DNA of 64,000 nucleotides, from assembly GCF_003665435.1 (NCBI RefSeq), contig NZ_CP023407.1, positions 4,761,501 to 4,825,500 of the forward strand, written 5' to 3'. This DNA is from Streptomyces fungicidicus (GTDB lineage: Bacteria; Actinomycetota; Actinomycetes; Streptomycetales; Streptomycetaceae). Of this stretch, positions 22,249 through 31,206 are shown one piece after another (within the stretch, counting starts at the first letter, position 1; every line of letters starts with the position of its first letter). The translations under genes were made by a program, and so were the position numbers. The notes beneath the pieces are model-generated. The model was given only the letters and a program-made list of their open reading frames with translations. It did no database searches and was not told where the DNA came from.

Positions 22249-23142
22249 TCACCAGTGCACGACGACCTTGTCGCCGTTCCGCACCTGCCCGTACAGCCGG
22301 GCGATCGCCGCCTCGTCCCTTACGTTGACGCAGCCGTGCGAGGCGCCGCCGTATCCCCGGGCGGCGAAGTCCGCGGAGAAGTGCACGGCCTGGCCGCCGC
22401 TGAAGAACATGGCGTACGGCATCGGCGAGTCATAGAGCGTGGACACATGGTCCCGGGACTTCCAGTAGACGCGGAAAACACCTTCGCGGGTCGGCGTGTA
22501 CTCGGAACCGAAGCGGACGGCCATCGTCGACACCGTCCGTCCGTCGATCATCCAGCGCAGGGTGCGGCTCGACTTGCTGATGCACAGCACACGGCCGGTT
22601 CGACACCGCGGATCGGGCGCGTCGGCCGGCTGGCCGCCCATCAGATACAGCTCCCACCTGCCCGGCTCGTGCGTCATGTCGAGCAGTCGCCGCCAGGTGA
22701 CGGAGTCGGTCACCCCGGTCCGCGGCAGCCCGCGCTTGCCCTGGAAGCCCCGCACCGCCTCCGCCGTCGGCTCGTCGTACGTCCCCGTGGGCCCCTGGAA
22801 GATCCAGGCCACCTGCCGCAGCCGGGCCTGGAGTTCGCGTATGTCCCGCCCGGAGTCGCCGGGGGACCACAGCACGCGGGCGGGCGGGGCGGCGGGGGAG
22901 GACGTCCTTCCCCCACCCGGAGCCCGTGACTCCGGCTCCGGCTCCGGCGACTTCGGCTCCGTCCCCGCTGCCGACGGCGTACGGCTCGGCACCTCGATCC
23001 GCACCGGCGACCCGCCCCGGCCGTCCTCGCCGGCGGGCCGCACCGTGCACCCTCCCGCACCGCCGGCCAGCACGGCCAGGGCCGCGAGGGCGGTGATCCC
23101 CTGCCTCCGCACGCCCTTCCTCCGCATGCCCGTACTACGCAC
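22249..23142 (-). CDS. L,D-transpeptidase with N-terminal peptidoglycan-binding domain
   Basis: 297 residues from a GTG placed 5 bases after GGGGGG; an upstream GTG and a downstream ATG are alternatives. A signal peptide ends in GGAGGC, a plausible but weak lipobox. After a Pro/Glu-rich linker, the PG_binding_1 domain (SPGDSGRDIRELQARLRQ, TAEAVRGFQGKRGL) covers about 85-150. The YkuD domain follows, with the catalytic block SHGCVNVRDE near residue 270. The enzyme forms 3-3 crosslinks or anchors proteins to the wall, outside the membrane. Confidence 0.9.
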   Translation of the reverse strand: MRSTGMRRKGVRRQGITALAALAVLAGGAGGCTVRPAGEDGRGGSPVRIEVPSRTPSAAGTEPKSPEPEPESRAPGGGRTSSPAAPPARVLWSPGDSGRDIRELQARLRQVAWIFQGPTGTYDEPTAEAVRGFQGKRGLPRTGVTDSVTWRRLLDMTHEPGRWELYLMGGQPADAPDPRCRTGRVLCISKSSRTLRWMIDGRTVSTMAVRFGSEYTPTREGVFRVYWKSRDHVSTLYDSPMPYAMFFSGGQAVHFSADFAARGYGGASHGCVNVRDEAAIARLYGQVRNGDKVVVHW

Positions 23143-23431
23143 AGCAGCCCCCCGTCGTCTCACCGGCCCGGCCGGACGTCACCTGAGATGTTCCCCGGAC
23201 GTGACCGGCGCCGAACCAGGGGGCATGGTGGTGAGTGACCGGAAGACGGCCGCGAGTGGCGCTGTGAGCGGGGTCCCACCGAGGCTGTGAGGAAGGTCCC
23301 AGCGTGCGCCCCTCCTCCGGGCCGCACGCGCACCGCTACAGTCCGTCGAAGGACCGGCCTGTACTGACGAGTAACTGACGGGTACCGGACGAGCAAGTCG
23401 AGCAACGCCGCTCAACGGGAGGCATCACACC

Positions 23432-25030
<1,599 letters not shown>

Positions 25031-25123
25031 CCTGGTCGATTACTCCCTAAGGGTGATCATGGGCGGAAGCCGTCCGTCCCCGGTTACCCTCAGTGGAGAG
25101 TGGGCCCCGAAAAGGAGGACGCC

Positions 25124-25699
25124 ATGGCCGTACTGCAGCAGGAGCTGACCCTGGGCGAGGCTGCCGACCAGCTCGCCCGCGCACTGCCTGGCCACCGCGT
25201 GGAGATTCTCCAGGGGAGGCTCACTGTGACACCGCCGCCGGATGGCTCGCACGCCCTGTCGCTGACGAAACTGGGCAGGGCATTTGACCGGGCGGGGCTC
25301 GTTGAGGCCGGGTGCGAGTACGTCCAAGGCGTCGGGCTCTGGCTGCCCACCTTGCCGGCGGACTTCGCGATTCCCGACCTGTCCGTCGTCGACGAGGACT
25401 TCCGCGACGCCCACGTCACCAAGAACTACTACGCCCCGAACGTCTTCCGTATGGTCGTCGAGATCACGTCGTCGAACTGGTCCGACGACCTCGGGCCCAA
25501 GGTCGAGTGCTATGCCCAGGCCGGTATCCCGGCCTACCTGATCGTGGACCGCAAGCACGACGAGGTCCTGCTCTACACCGCACCGGCCGACGGCAAGTAC
25601 CCCGACCCCCAGCGCTTCAAGCGGGGCCAGGACGTGACGGTGCCGGAGTCGGTCGGCGTGCGTGCCGAGATCCCGGCGGACACCCTTCTCGACGGCTGA
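25124..25699 (+). CDS. Uma2-family (DUF820) putative restriction-endonuclease-like protein
   Basis: 191 residues, ATG with AAAGGAGG 6 bases upstream. The Uma2 fold blocks are visible: VEILQGRLTVTPPP, DFAIPDLSVVDEDF, MVVEITSSNWSDDLGPKVECYAQAGIPAYLIVDR. The D...(E)VTS..N..D..K.Y...GIP.Y.(I/L)VD pattern is that of PD-(D/E)XK-like nucleases, but no activity is established for Streptomyces members, which occur in many copies. A second member lies at 52250. Confidence 0.83.
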   Translation: MAVLQQELTLGEAADQLARALPGHRVEILQGRLTVTPPPDGSHALSLTKLGRAFDRAGLVEAGCEYVQGVGLWLPTLPADFAIPDLSVVDEDFRDAHVTKNYYAPNVFRMVVEITSSNWSDDLGPKVECYAQAGIPAYLIVDRKHDEVLLYTAPADGKYPDPQRFKRGQDVTVPESVGVRAEIPADTLLDG

Positions 25700-25710
25700 A
25701 ACACCGGAGC

Positions 25711-25738
25711 GGAGTGTCGTACTCGCGTGCGACACTCC
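25711..25738. promoter_or_regulatory. Perfect inverted repeat directly upstream of the LysE gene
   Basis: GGAGTGTCG, ten bases, CGACACTCC, ending four bases before the exporter ATG. No ribosome site lies between, so the exporter mRNA may be leaderless with this as an operator. Alternatively it is the terminator of the Uma2 gene, which ends 11 bases earlier. Confidence 0.5.
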
Positions 25739-25742
25739 CCTC

Positions 25743-26396
25743 ATGTTCGGCGTCATCGATCTGCCCACCTATCTGGCGGGCCTCGTGCTCATCGTGTTGC
25801 TCCCCGGCCCCAACTCCCTTTACGTGCTCTCCGTCGCCGCCCGCAAGGGTGTCCGCACCGGCTACGCGGCGGCGGCCGGCGTGTGGACGGGGGACGCCGT
25901 CCTGATGACGCTGGCGGCGCTCGGGGCGGCCTCGGTGCTCAGCACGACGCCGGTGCTGTTCCTGGTGGTGAAGTACGCCGGCGCCGGATACCTGGCCTGG
26001 ATGGCGTACGGGATGCTGCGCTCGGCGTGGAGCATGTGGAGGACGCGGGGCGAGCAGACGCCGACCGAGGCGCCCGAAGCCGTCGCCTCCGCCGAGGAGC
26101 ACCCCTACCGCCGCGCGCTGGTGGTGTCGCTGCTCAACCCGAAGGCGATCCTGTTCCTGATCTCCTTCTTCGTGCAGTTCGTCGACCCCGGCTACGCCTA
26201 TCCCGCGCTGTCCTTCGTCGTCCTGGGCACCCTGCTCCAGACGGCCAGCTTCCTGTACCTTTCGCTGCTGATATTCGGCGGCACCCGCCTGGCCGACGCG
26301 TTCCGCCGCAGGCGGCGGCTGGCGGCCGGGGCGACCTCGGCTGCCGGCGCCCTGTTCCTCGGCTTCGCGGCGAAGCTGTCGGTGGCGAGCGCCTAG
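25743..26396 (+). CDS. LysE/LeuE-family exporter
   Basis: 217 residues. The N-terminus DLPTYLAGLVLIVLLPGPNSLYVLSVAARKGVR is the diagnostic LysE/RhtB signature (LPGPN). Hydrophobic segments at about 8-28, 40-60, 65-85, 125-148, 155-178 and 195-214 give the usual six helices, and LLNPKAILFLISFFVQFV is the second conserved block. It should export amino acids, possibly leucine-type as in LeuE; the substrate cannot be read from sequence. It ends 20 bases before the end of the convergent methyltransferase gene. Confidence 0.88.
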   Translation: MFGVIDLPTYLAGLVLIVLLPGPNSLYVLSVAARKGVRTGYAAAAGVWTGDAVLMTLAALGAASVLSTTPVLFLVVKYAGAGYLAWMAYGMLRSAWSMWRTRGEQTPTEAPEAVASAEEHPYRRALVVSLLNPKAILFLISFFVQFVDPGYAYPALSFVVLGTLLQTASFLYLSLLIFGGTRLADAFRRRRRLAAGATSAAGALFLGFAAKLSVASA

Positions 26397-26415
26397 ACCC
26401 CGGGCGCGGAGCGCC

Positions 26416-27342
26416 TCAGGACGCGCGCAGGAAGGCCGACAGGGACGCCTTGCCGAGGTAGGTGAAGCGGGTGTCGCCCGTGAGGTGCTTGTCCAGCGCC
26501 TCCTCGATGCCGGGCCACTTGGGGTCGCCGAAGTCGTCCAGGACGACGATCCCGCCCGGCGCGGCGATCTCCTCCGCCCACTCCAGGTCCTTGGCGACGC
26601 CCTCGGCCGAGTGGTCGCCGTCGACGACGATCACGCCGTAGCGGCGGTCCGAGACGGCGGCGCGGGTGGCGGGGTCCTCGGAGAAGCCCCGCTGGACGCG
26701 GGCGGCGACGCCCGCCGGACCGGCCAGCGCCAGATTGGTGCGGACGGCGTCCTCGTCGACCGGGGTGCCGGAGGGGTCGGAGCGCCGCGGGGTGCCGGGT
26801 TGGAGCTGCACCCCGGCGAACGGGTCGACGATCGTCACGCTCGGGCTCCGGCCGTCGCGCTCCATCATCCGGATCAGCCCGGCGGAGAACATGCCGTAGA
26901 GCGTGCCGATCTCCAGGATCTCGTCGTTCGGCGGGTCGAGCAGCGGAATCGTGCCGAGCTTGCCGCAGATGTTCATGGTGCCGCCCGCGACCCGGCCGGC
27001 CCCGAGCGACTCCAGGGCGACCAGCAGCCGGTACGCGGCGGCGACGTTGCGGACGGCTGCGTCCCGGTCCCCGGCCAGCTCGCCGACCTCGGCGTGCAGG
27101 CGGTTCAGCGGGCCCGGGCTCACGATCCTGGACAGTCCGCGTCCGGCAGGACCGAGCAGCAGGTTCAGGGTGAGCTGCTGGCGCTTCACCGCCTCGGCCG
27201 TCTCCCGGAGCTCCTCTCTGCCCGCCGCGTCCGCCGAGGCCGCCGCGCGCAGGCGCCGGTCGATGCGCTGGTCGATGAGGTCGGCGACCGGGCGCAGCAG
27301 ACGCCGGGACACGGAACTGGTCAGCAGGGCGCGGCTGTTCAT
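26416..27342 (-). CDS. Class I SAM-dependent methyltransferase-like protein
   Basis: 308 residues, ATG start. A helical N-terminal half of about 110 residues precedes the Rossmann core: ILEIGTLYGMFSAGLIRMM (SAM-binding motif I), VTIVDPF, then GVIVVDGDHSAEGVAKDLEW and APGGIVVLDDFGDPKWPGI. The (V)DGDH and LDDF blocks are those of the Methyltransf_24 group often found in polysaccharide clusters. It lies at the edge of the Kdn-polymer cluster and may methylate a sugar of that polymer; this is inference from position. Confidence 0.8.
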   Translation of the reverse strand: MNSRALLTSSVSRRLLRPVADLIDQRIDRRLRAAASADAAGREELRETAEAVKRQQLTLNLLLGPAGRGLSRIVSPGPLNRLHAEVGELAGDRDAAVRNVAAAYRLLVALESLGAGRVAGGTMNICGKLGTIPLLDPPNDEILEIGTLYGMFSAGLIRMMERDGRSPSVTIVDPFAGVQLQPGTPRRSDPSGTPVDEDAVRTNLALAGPAGVAARVQRGFSEDPATRAAVSDRRYGVIVVDGDHSAEGVAKDLEWAEEIAAPGGIVVLDDFGDPKWPGIEEALDKHLTGDTRFTYLGKASLSAFLRAS

Positions 27343-27507
27343 GAACCGGAGGCCTCAATCCGTCGGGTGCAGGGTGAGAGTGGTGCGGTTCGCGGTGGAG
27401 AACAGGCTAGGTGCGCCCCGGCGGTGCGGGAGGGGTGCGGAGTTGAGCGGCGCGCGAACAAGTGGCGAACTCCGTATGGAGCCCACCGGGCGCGTGCGCC
27501 GCCCGGA

Positions 27508-28593
27508 TCAGCCGAGCAGCCGCCGCAGGTTCAGCTTCCCCCACAGCAGACTGGTCGCGAACGACAGGGCCATGACCACGACCACCAGACCGGCCAGCAG
27601 CAGCCCCGCCACCGGTCCGCTCAGGTCCGGCGACACCAGCGGCGTGACGATCTCCTCGACGAACAGCACATGCACCATGTACGCGCCGAGCGCCGCGCCG
27701 GCCAGCTTCTGCAGCAGCGGACGCCACTTCTCCGGGACCCGGACCCTGCTGATCAGGAGCAGCACGCAGACGCTCATCGCGGCGACGAACAGATGCGCGT
27801 TGGGCAGCACGTAGTGGATCTGCGTGTTGTACCAGAGGGCCCCGGCCATGGTGAGCGGGAGCAGCAGGTACAGCGGCCACCGCTTGCGCAGCACCCCGGC
27901 CGGCAGGGCGAACAGCAGCGCGCCGCCGACCGCGTACACCAGCGAGTAGGTGCCGACTCCCCAGGCGACCGGCGGCATCTCGCGGCCCGTGACCTCGGCG
28001 ACCGTGGTCAGCGCGCTGGGCAGGACGGCGATGCCGAGCAGTGCCGCTCCCAGGCCCCAGGGGCGCTTCCCCGCCTTGATCAGCATCGCGAAGGCGAGCA
28101 GCATGATGATCGGGATGTAGTTGTACATGAACCACAGGTGGTAGGCGGGCTGCACCGAGCCGAAGAGGGAGTTCTCCGCCAGCTCGGCCATCGGCCGGTC
28201 GTTGCGGTCCCGCAGCCAGGCCCAGGTCAGGTAGACCGCCGTCCAGGCGAAGAGCGGCACGGTGTTGCGCACGACCCGCTGCCACATGCGGGCGCCGTCG
28301 CGCGGGGGCGCGCCGACGAGCACGGCCCAGCCGGCTATGGCGAAGTACATGGGGACGGCGAAGGGGTTGATGGCCTCGGCGACATGGCCGGCCCAGTACG
28401 AACCCCCGCCGTTCGACGGGTTGTTGCCGGTGGAGCGGATGAACTGGGCGCCCACGTGGCCCAGCATGATGATGGCGGAGCAGAGCAGCCGCATCAGGTC
28501 GATGTCGAAGCGGTGCTCTCGCGCGGGGGTGTTCTTGTCGGGGGTGGCACTGCCCTGTTGCTGCGGCAGGCGTACGGCGATGTCGTTCGGCAC
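27508..28593 (-). CDS. Acyltransferase_3-family membrane protein
   Basis: 361 residues from a GTG; the start is uncertain because no good ribosome site is seen and the frame stays open upstream. It begins with about 30 polar residues and then FDIDLMRLLCSAIIMLGHVG, the first helix of the family with its conserved Asp/Arg and His. About ten membrane segments follow, including FAVPMYFAIAGWAVL and YHLWFMYNYIPIIML. These enzymes move acyl groups, mostly acetyl, from the cytoplasm to sugars outside. In this cluster it probably O-acylates the wall polymer. Confidence 0.83.
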   Translation of the reverse strand: MPNDIAVRLPQQQGSATPDKNTPAREHRFDIDLMRLLCSAIIMLGHVGAQFIRSTGNNPSNGGGSYWAGHVAEAINPFAVPMYFAIAGWAVLVGAPPRDGARMWQRVVRNTVPLFAWTAVYLTWAWLRDRNDRPMAELAENSLFGSVQPAYHLWFMYNYIPIIMLLAFAMLIKAGKRPWGLGAALLGIAVLPSALTTVAEVTGREMPPVAWGVGTYSLVYAVGGALLFALPAGVLRKRWPLYLLLPLTMAGALWYNTQIHYVLPNAHLFVAAMSVCVLLLISRVRVPEKWRPLLQKLAGAALGAYMVHVLFVEEIVTPLVSPDLSGPVAGLLLAGLVVVVMALSFATSLLWGKLNLRRLLG

Positions 28594-28732
28594 CGCGCAA
28601 CTGTCGGTTGGTGTGGTGTACGGGAGTTGACGGACAGGTGGCACTGTCGTGGCCGGTGCGTCTCGGTTGCCGGTGGGGCGGCTGGGCGGGGGGTGTCGCG
28701 CAGCCCGGCGTTCACGGGGTGCCGCTGCGCCC

Positions 28733-28806
28733 ACCCGTGCCGCCCCTGGGGGTACCTCCCAGGCCCTTCGGGCACTGGGGGAGGCACGACTGCCCGCAGC
28801 TGCGCG
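28733..28806. repeat. Probable dispersed Streptomyces intergenic repeat
   Basis: A GC-rich stretch with nested hairpins, including CCTGGGGGTACCTCCCAGG and GGGGGAGGCACGACTGCCCG. It lies between the stop of the polysialyltransferase gene and the upstream region of the acyltransferase gene. I recall very similar sequences (GTGCCGCCCC..., GACTGCCCGCAGCTGCGCG) in many Streptomyces intergenic gaps, so it is likely a dispersed repeat or terminator. The repeat status cannot be proven from one copy. Confidence 0.4.
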
Positions 28807-28818
28807 GGTGTTGGGTGG

Positions 28819-30174
28819 TTACTTCTTTCGGTTGGTGCGGCGGACTGCTCGGCCCACTACTCGTTTGGCCCGGGCCGCCTGGATGCGGGCGCGGGTGCGG
28901 GGGGTGCTGCCGGGGAGGCCCAGTTCGGCCAGGCGGAGTTCCGGGAAGTAGTAGGCGGGCGTGTCGGGGAGGTGGGCGCGCAGCCAGGTCTCCGCGGGCT
29001 CGCGCAGGGCCGGGTAGGTCTTGGGCTGCATGCAGAAGCCGATCGTGCGGACCAGCGGTGACAGGGACTCGGGAGCCGGCCCGACCACCGCCGGCGTCTC
29101 CTCGCGTTCCAGGTCGGGGACCAGATGGTCGACCACCGCCAGCGGCACGCGGTTGCTGTTCGGATAGGGCCTGAGCCGGCCCGTCACCAGCCCCGTACCG
29201 ACCCGGGCGACAGGCACGTCGTAGTAGGCGGAGGCGGTCACCATCGCCGTGGAGAAGCAGCCGACGACCAGCTCGGGACGGCAGTGCTCGTACACCGTCT
29301 CCGCCAGCAGCGGGGCGTCCAGCACCGTGAGCCGCACCCCCGCGTCCGCCGCCGCCTTGCTCAGCGCCGCCGAGTAGCCGGCGGGGGCCGTCGGATGCGG
29401 CTTGAACACGAGGGAGCGGTGCCCGGCCCGCACCGCCCCGGTGAGCATGCGGACGTGCAGGTCCTCCTCCTCGCGGTCGCTCAGGATGTTGATCGCCGCC
29501 AGGTACTGGCCGAGGAGCACGGCCGTCGGCGCCTCCTCGATCACGGGCGCCAGCCGCGGATCGTCCGCCGCCTCCCGGGAGATCTCGTCGAGCACGCCGC
29601 GGAACGCCCCGTCCGGGACGATCTCGGGCCGCACGCCGTACTCGGACAGCAGCAGCGGCCGCAGACCGGGGATCAGGTCCAGGTGGAGCAGCCGGCGGAT
29701 GCGGCGCGCGATCGTCAGCGGCAGCTTCTCCCGTGTCGGGCCGTAGCTCATCAGACCGTCGGCGTACACGTCCACGACGGCCTCGGAGAAGATCGCCGCC
29801 AGCGCGCGGGCCGGGTTGGCCTGGATCGACTCGACGGCGAGCTCGATCAGGTCGTCCTCGTCGATGTCCCACCGCAGCCGGAACGCCCGCTGCCACAGTG
29901 CCGTGTCGTTTCCGCGCGGGCCCCAGCTGCTCGGATGGTAGGGGCTGATCGCCTCGTTCCAGCTGACCACCGAGTCGAACCGCCCGGCTATCGGCTCGTA
30001 GCCGTGCATCTCGTCCAGCCGCAGCGCCGTCTCCGGCACGCCGGCGTTGTTGGAGACCAGCAGGACGCGCCGGGCCCCGCCGCGCGGTCCGTAGCGGCCC
30101 GCGTCCAGCGCCGCCGCGAGGGTGGCCGCTCCGTAGAGGGTCGAGACCTGGAAGATCTGGGTCGTGTGGGGCAT
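28819..30174 (-). CDS. Polysialyltransferase-family glycosyltransferase (first copy)
   Basis: 451 residues. TTQIFQVSTLYGAATLAAAL starts the protein as in the bacterial alpha-2,8-polysialyltransferase family. The three functional blocks expected of these GT-B enzymes are visible: VYADGLMSYGPTRE (acidic-acidic/Gly-type motif), KPHPTAP (the HP motif, CMP binding) and GCFSTAM (the S/T motif). A basic tail of about 25 residues may hold it at the membrane. It should transfer Kdn or another nonulosonic acid from the CMP-sugar. It lies 3 bases after a GT2 gene; the same pair occurs again at 34859-37173. Confidence 0.88.
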   Translation of the reverse strand: MPHTTQIFQVSTLYGAATLAAALDAGRYGPRGGARRVLLVSNNAGVPETALRLDEMHGYEPIAGRFDSVVSWNEAISPYHPSSWGPRGNDTALWQRAFRLRWDIDEDDLIELAVESIQANPARALAAIFSEAVVDVYADGLMSYGPTREKLPLTIARRIRRLLHLDLIPGLRPLLLSEYGVRPEIVPDGAFRGVLDEISREAADDPRLAPVIEEAPTAVLLGQYLAAINILSDREEEDLHVRMLTGAVRAGHRSLVFKPHPTAPAGYSAALSKAAADAGVRLTVLDAPLLAETVYEHCRPELVVGCFSTAMVTASAYYDVPVARVGTGLVTGRLRPYPNSNRVPLAVVDHLVPDLEREETPAVVGPAPESLSPLVRTIGFCMQPKTYPALREPAETWLRAHLPDTPAYYFPELRLAELGLPGSTPRTRARIQAARAKRVVGRAVRRTNRKK

Positions 30175-30177
30175 GGA

Positions 30178-31143
30178 TCAGGCAGCCTTCCGCCCGTCGC
30201 GCAGGCGGCTGAGCAACCTGCTCCGTGTGCTGTCGATGGTCTTGAGGGTCTCCTCCAGCGCCTCCTCGGGCATCCGCTGGAGCGCGGCCCGCGTCTCGCG
30301 CCGCAGCCGCTGCGCCGCCGCGGGCTCGTACTCGTTCACCTTGCCGATGTGGAAGGCGATCATGGCGCAGTAGGTGCGTACCGCCTTGAGGAGGAACCGG
30401 TCGGCCTCCCGGTCCTGCCGCACGTCCTCCAGCAGCGCGTCGTACGCCGGGATGAAGTCCAGCTGGCGGTCGTCCTTGATCTGGGTGAGCGAGGTCGCCA
30501 CCCCCCGCCGGTAGAACACCCCGTGCAGCCCCAGGGAGGCGTACGTGCGCGCCTTCAGGTGCAGCCGCCAGATCCACAGCCGGTCCTCGGCCGTGCGCAG
30601 TTCGGTGGCGAAGCGCATCCCGCCGTCGGCGAAGAGGTGCCGGCGGTAGATCCCCGCCCAGACGAACGGGTAGTCGACCATCGTCTCGGTGTCGGCGGGC
30701 GCGATGCCGTCGCGCGGGTCCATCACGGCGTTGCGCACCTGGGCCGGGGGCCGCTTGATCACCCGCTCGGTGCCGGTGGCCTGGACGTGGTCGGTGCGCG
30801 CGAAGTCGCAGCCCAGGTCCTCCATGGCCCGCACCATTCCGGCGAGGTGCCGCGGCCCGTACCAGTCGTCGCCGTCGAGGAATGTGACGAACTCGCCGTC
30901 GGCCGCGTCGATGCCGCTGTTGCGGGCCTGCGCGATGCCCTGGTTCGTCTCGTGCCGGATCACCCGCGCGCCCGGGAGCTTCTCCGCCCAGCGGTCGATC
31001 ACCCAGGGCGTGGCGTCCGTGGAGCAGTCGTCGACGAGCAGGAACTCGAAGTCGGGGTGGGCGTTGGCGGCGAGACTGCGCAGCGTGCTCTCGGCGAACG
31101 CCTCAACGTTGTGCATCGGGACGACGACGGACAGTTTGGGCAC
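30178..31143 (-). CDS. GT2-family glycosyltransferase (first copy)
   Basis: 321 residues. The GT-A fold is clear: LSVVVPMHNVEAFAESTL, LVDDCSTDAT, NQGIAQARNSGIDAA and the metal-binding FLDGDDW (about 88). WAGIYRRHLF and AEDRLWIWRLHLKA follow in the acceptor half. The C-terminal 90 residues are helical. It probably adds a hexose or amino sugar to the polymer chain. It is adjacent to and cotranscribed with the polysialyltransferase gene; a paralogue is paired the same way at 36187. Confidence 0.9.
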   Translation of the reverse strand: MPKLSVVVPMHNVEAFAESTLRSLAANAHPDFEFLLVDDCSTDATPWVIDRWAEKLPGARVIRHETNQGIAQARNSGIDAADGEFVTFLDGDDWYGPRHLAGMVRAMEDLGCDFARTDHVQATGTERVIKRPPAQVRNAVMDPRDGIAPADTETMVDYPFVWAGIYRRHLFADGGMRFATELRTAEDRLWIWRLHLKARTYASLGLHGVFYRRGVATSLTQIKDDRQLDFIPAYDALLEDVRQDREADRFLLKAVRTYCAMIAFHIGKVNEYEPAAAQRLRRETRAALQRMPEEALEETLKTIDSTRSRLLSRLRDGRKAA

Positions 31144-31206
31144 GTCATTCTCTCTTTCGGACTTTCGGAGCGCGAAGCGGCGGTGGTGCGACGACTCATC
31201 CCCGGC

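Noticed and set aside
26485..29061. Long plus-strand open frame opposite the methyltransferase and acyltransferase genes.
   Set aside because: Same reason: no domain, biased composition, and well-supported genes on the other strand.
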